From positions 744,001-808,000 of the forward strand of contig MARA01000015.1 of assembly GCA_001792895.1 (NCBI GenBank): a stretch of DNA of 64,000 nucleotides, written 5' to 3'. This DNA comes from Lentinus brumalis (taxonomy: Eukaryota > Basidiomycota > Agaricomycetes > Polyporales > Polyporaceae). This document shows positions 60,911-64,000 of this stretch, piece after piece; position 1 is the first letter of the stretch, and each line of letters begins with the position of its first letter. The notes under the pieces are model-generated. The model ran no database searches, had not been told where the DNA came from, and worked only from the letters and a program-made list of their open reading frames with translations. Both the position numbers and the translations under genes were made by a program.

Positions 60911-60947
60911 TGGACCGAGGACGGTCCAGATTTCAGTGGGGAGGGGA
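60911..60947 (+). promoter_or_regulatory. Hairpin plus polypurine tract at the 3' LTR
   Basis: TGGACCG-AGGA-CGGTCCA, a perfect 7-bp stem with the same four-base loop as the internal copy, followed by GATTTCAGTGGGGAGGGGA directly abutting the 3' LTR. This is the functional plus-strand primer position. Confidence 0.9.
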
Positions 60948-62004
60948 TGATAGGTATCGGACACGTCTATGCACGGAATTTGCGCCCTTCCGGAGGTTCC
61001 ACAGGAGCGAGCCCAGTACTCCCGACCGTCCTACGTCGGCCAGTATGCTCGCCACAGCCCCATACTCCTTCCCTATCGCTCCGTCACCCCTCCTACCGTC
61101 CGAACCCTCGCACAGGTCGGACAACGCGGTCTGCAGCCCGTCCGCACCGAGCGGCGGCCTGTCAGACGGTTCACGTCCCCGATGAGACATCTAGCCGCAA
61201 TTCCGGGGTCTCGTACGCAGCCTCGGTCACGGACGCATGGTCGGAGGGGTTCTGGAGCGTCCTTCACGCCAGTTGATTGGCCGATGTGGTTATCGCCGGA
61301 GTTGGAGCTCCGCGCCACCATCTTGGGTAAACGTCGGTCGCCAGCGCCTCGAACCGGTTGGGGCTCGGCGCGCGCGCTGGTTGGTTAGCTGTGGTTAAAG
61401 GCTGACAGCAGGTCCGTGCGCAAGGAGCTCCGCCCGCCCCTATTGGCTCAGGACCGTTTGCGAGGGCTTTCCGAGGCTTGCGTGCTGTCGTTAGGGTAGC
61501 TTTGCTTTTGTACCTTCGGTAGCACGGTGTGCAATTCAGATTCCGTTCTCCCCACAGTTCAGCTCTAAGTCTACCGCCGCCGCTCCGTGCTCCACCGTCG
61601 AAAGTACCGCCGTCACCGTCAAGAAGTCCTACCGTCGTCGAATCGATAAGTTCGAACCCGTTCCATCCGCTACTATCTCCGTGGTCTCCTCTCCGTGTCC
61701 TACGTGGTTCGCACCTGTCGCGTCCGTGCGTCGGAAGTCTCCTCGCCGTCCGGGCAGGCACCGTTGAGTCCTCCCTACCGTCCCGTCTCCGTGCAGTTCC
61801 CTCCATTCGTCTCCGTGGTTTCCGCGCCTCTTTCCGGACGCTCCTGTCCTCCGGGGGTCGTTCGTAGTTCCCCTGGACATAGGTCTCCGATCAGTTAGGA
61901 TTGGTTAGGAGCCTCTTCCCTCCTCGCATATAAAATACGTGCATACAGCACTTGGCTGGAGATTTGTGTGGTGTGATCCGCTCATTTCGCCCCTTGGCGT
62001 ATCA
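60948..62004 (+). repeat. 3' LTR (1,057 bases)
   Basis: Same ends as the 5' LTR; preceded directly by the polypurine tract and followed by the CCGG target duplication. A TATA-like ATATAAAATACG near 61928 (and 50206 in the 5' LTR) is a likely element promoter. Confidence 0.95.
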
Positions 62005-62910
62005 CCGGGTGTTCAGGGATACGGAAGAATCAAGCACATACCCGGACACGGAGCACACAAGTATTGAGCGTGAGTCGCGAGATCTAGCCTGAGAACAGAC
62101 ACCAGGAACATAAGGAAGAGGGCGACGCAGAAACGGCGACGTGGAGCCAGAGCCAGAGCAGGCAGGAAGATGAACGAGAACAAGGGAGGACGACGAATGG
62201 ACGACGAGGGGCACTGATATATATAAGTGGACGTCGGAGTTTCCCGGAAAGCAGGTGCTGATGACGTCATGTCTTCACTTTGCTGCGCATCTCCGCTCCC
62301 ACAGACTCTTAGAGGCTCTCCTGCGCACAAGTCCTTACTTATCCTCGAGCTCCCTAGCTTCAGCTATCCCAACGATGCCGACTCACACTCAGGGACTGCT
62401 ATGATCTTTGCCAACGGTGGACGGGGTAAATGAGAGAACTCGAGCGAGAGCCTGTGCAGCGCAGGGCATAGTGGAGAGGGCCAGGGCAGACAGGTCGATG
62501 TCGCTGCGCGGCGGTCCGAGGCGTTGCGGGAGCTGGATGGCGTCGACGAGTCTGGCGGGGCGCGGTAGTACGGTAGACGGGGTGAAGACGCGTTGTTGGT
62601 GCTCGTAGGGGTACGGAAGTGCGAACATCCATATGTGGAGACGTTCCAGGACCTGTCCCTCGGGTCTTATTCTGCCTGCTTGAACGACCGTTCGAGATCC
62701 TTGTAGGACAGACGTCTGTTCATGGATTCATAAGAGTGACAATAAATGACGCTACGTTTATTCGTCTGTGTGCATTAGTGACTTATGTCGGCATATGATC
62801 ACAAATAAGATAGGGCCCTCTCGAATTTGCACTCACATGTTCATTTGGTAGCACTAATTGTCCGCACTATGTCACTTGATAGCTGAGTAGCAGCTGATGT
62901 TGGTCATCTT
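62005..62910. other. Right arm of the inverted-repeat element
   Basis: About 0.9 kb of non-retrotransposon sequence, becoming A+T-rich toward the end, with subterminal motifs resembling the left arm. No transposase-like coding sequence. The left arm (48521-49228) likewise has none, only a purine-rich low-complexity tract (GAGGGAAGAGCAGCGATG-like units near 49000-49070). Confidence 0.5.
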
Positions 62911-62952
62911 GTACTCATTAGCGCAAATTTGCAGGGGAGGTTTTTCCTGATG
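62911..62952 (-). repeat. Right terminal inverted repeat
   Basis: Partner of 48471-48520; on the plus strand it ends ...GGTTTTTCCTGATG. Confidence 0.75.
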
Positions 62953-63003
62953 GATAACATGAGCCGGAGATGACAAGACGGAGATATAAGGTCATGAACG
63001 TAC

Positions 63004-64000
63004 TGATCGCACAGCCTGGGTCGGGTTGCTGTCTTGGAGTTGCTGCAGCGTCTTAGCGAGATCCCAGTCACAAAGCAGACCGATGCAATCGTCTCCGAAA
63101 CCCACGATCAAGATGTTGTTCAGGCTGATATCCCTATGAAGAACTTTCCTCTGGTATGCGCGCTGATGTCCTAACAGTGTGCATTTGGTTGAAGCAATCT
63201 TGGTGAGGATGCGTCACATACCTTGGAGAGCCCCATATATGCCTCGACCCAATTCGTAGACATGTTCGAAGTCCTTGAGACGACGGCCGATCTCCTTGAT
63301 GACGATGCGACTATGCACACGCCCAGGCCTCGGGGTCTCGTCGTCCGCGTACTTCTGCGTGTGCGTGCGCTGAACGGACTCGCCGTTCCCTGTGACAATG
63401 CTGACGTCGCCACCCCCAAGTACAGTCGGAATGTGAGTGACTTCAACAGACTGCGACTCTTGGCCACTCCACAGTTGATGGTAGATCTCCAGCTCCGAAT
63501 GGAGACGATCTGACTCCGTTCGCCAGCTATCCTTCACGAAGACCGGGCGATCGGCGTCCAAGTCCCAGCCTACAAAGCCACGTGTGCCGCGGCCCATCAT
63601 GGACAGGCTGGAAAAGAGAGGACGTCCAACAAGAATGCGGTGTGTCTCCACAGGATCGTCCGGTCGGACCGCTCGTCCGTCCGGTGACCAAGGTGACTTG
63701 ATCGACAAGCAGTATATGGGCCAACCTTTCGTTGCAGCCTTCTCGAGCCCGGCGACCGCGACTGGATCAAAGTCGTTTTTCCGGGTTTTATGCAGGTCAC
63801 GAAACAGTGTCGTGCAAGACTCGCAGGCAAGTTTGGCGGTTGGGTCATGACCACGAAGCTCCCGAGGGATGGGCATGCCGTTGCGATGCACGTGAAAGAG
63901 TCTGTAGAAGAAATTGCCGAGTATCCTGGAACTGGGGATGTAGTCGAACGCCTGGGATACTACAGCACCATTTCGATCGAACCTGATGAATGCTGCCTTA
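63004..64000 (-). pseudogene. FunK1 copy 4, upstream exons with the kinase core (continues off the right edge)
   Basis: Exon 63222 to the right edge reads RFDRNGAVVSQAFDYIPSS, LRGHDPTAKL, GRGTRGFVGWDLDADRPVF and RIVIKEIGRRLKDFEHVYEL. Exon 63004-63170 has HRDISLNNIL and LLCDWDLAK, the catalytic loop and DWD motif, and ends with donor GTACGT in the phase needed by the exon at 48453. The two parts are one minus-strand gene whose intron (48454-63003) holds the nested transposons. The core itself shows no break in the visible part. Confidence 0.85.

Larger units (their letters stand above)
49229..62004 (+). mobile_element. Ty3-type LTR retrotransposon with an antisense accessory block
   Basis: Full-length element of 12.8 kb inside the inverted-repeat element: LTR, primer-binding site, gag, protease, RT/RNase H, integrase, then a 3.6-kb accessory block, polypurine tract and LTR. 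The flanks share CCGG (49225-49228 and 62005-62008) as target duplication. The domain order PR-RT-RH-IN defines Ty3/gypsy type. A GPY/F-like motif follows integrase and no chromodomain is seen. The coding region is broken several times, mostly by -1 slips in C/G runs. Confidence 0.93.
48471..62952. mobile_element. DNA-transposon-like element with about 40-base terminal inverted repeats (carrying a nested LTR retrotransposon)
   Basis: The left end reads CATCAGGAAAAAACCCCCTG then GCTAATTTGC and, nearby, GCTAATGAGCAC. The complement of the right end reads CATCAGGAAAAACCTCCCCT, GCAAATTTGC and GCTAATGAGTAC. The motifs GCTAATGAG and TGCAAATTT recur subterminally. Without the retrotransposon the element would be about 1.7 kb, A+T-rich at both ends, with no transposase visible, so probably non-autonomous. 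Flanks beside CAGG/CCTG show only a 2-base AT repeat; a longer target duplication is not evident. Superfamily not assigned. Confidence 0.7.

Noticed and set aside
62013..62628. Transposase gene in the right arm of the inverted-repeat element
   Set aside because: Short open frames only, with no catalytic motif on either strand.

Overview
The window looks like nuclear DNA of a filamentous basidiomycete, most likely a wood-decaying agaricomycete (white-rot polypore type). Genes are split by many short introns of about 50-65 bases with GT..AG ends. There is a short-type manganese peroxidase, several FunK1-type fungal protein kinases, MYND-finger proteins, an Ldb17/SPIN90 gene, a CaMK gene, a secreted GCC2/GCC3 + CPL1-like protein and a Ty3-type LTR retrotransposon. 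The species cannot be named from this sequence alone.

Layout: 0-0.4 kb holds the first exon of a purine nucleoside phosphorylase (minus). A gene-poor stretch follows, then a manganese peroxidase (3.6-5.2 kb, plus). FunK1 copy 1 (minus) lies at 5.9-8.9 kb, Ldb17 (minus) at 11.1-13.5 kb, and a UbiA-type membrane prenyltransferase (plus) at 15.4-16.5 kb. From 16.9 to 26.2 kb there is a divergent pair of MYND genes followed by three ferritin-like secreted-protein genes spaced about 2,350 bases apart, with broken MYND tails between them. FunK1 copy 3 (plus) is at 27.8-30.9 kb and is followed by a convergent copy of an orphan family. A CaMK (minus) lies at 32.6-35.7 kb and a tRNA-Arg(CCG) with an intron at 36.9 kb. 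At 37.2-41.6 kb the orphan family and FunK1 copy 2 appear again in mirror-image order. The secreted Cys-rich gene (minus) is at 42.6-44.3 kb and a third MYND gene (plus) at 45.4-46.9 kb.

From 47.5 kb to the right edge everything belongs to one disrupted locus. The 3' exon of a FunK1 gene (47.5-48.5 kb) and its upstream exons (63.0-64.0 kb) are separated by a 14.5-kb insertion inside one intron. The insertion is nested: a DNA element with about 40-base inverted ends (48,471-62,952) carries a 12.8-kb LTR retrotransposon (49,229-62,004) with nearly identical LTRs and a CCGG target duplication. Between integrase and the 3' LTR the retrotransposon carries a 3.6-kb block with two antisense, intron-containing genes. 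One encodes a Zn2Cys6-like cysteine cluster next to basic, nuclear-signal-like stretches. The block is bracketed by two copies of a hairpin-plus-polypurine-tract module whose stems differ in sequence but both pair perfectly. This is the most novel-looking system in the window.

A caution applies throughout. Nearly all reading-frame breaks, in conserved host genes and in the transposon alike, are -1 and would be cured by one extra C or G in a short C/G run. Three of the four differences between the LTRs are of the same kind. This points to systematic single-base loss in the assembly, so pseudogene calls based on a single such break should not be trusted.
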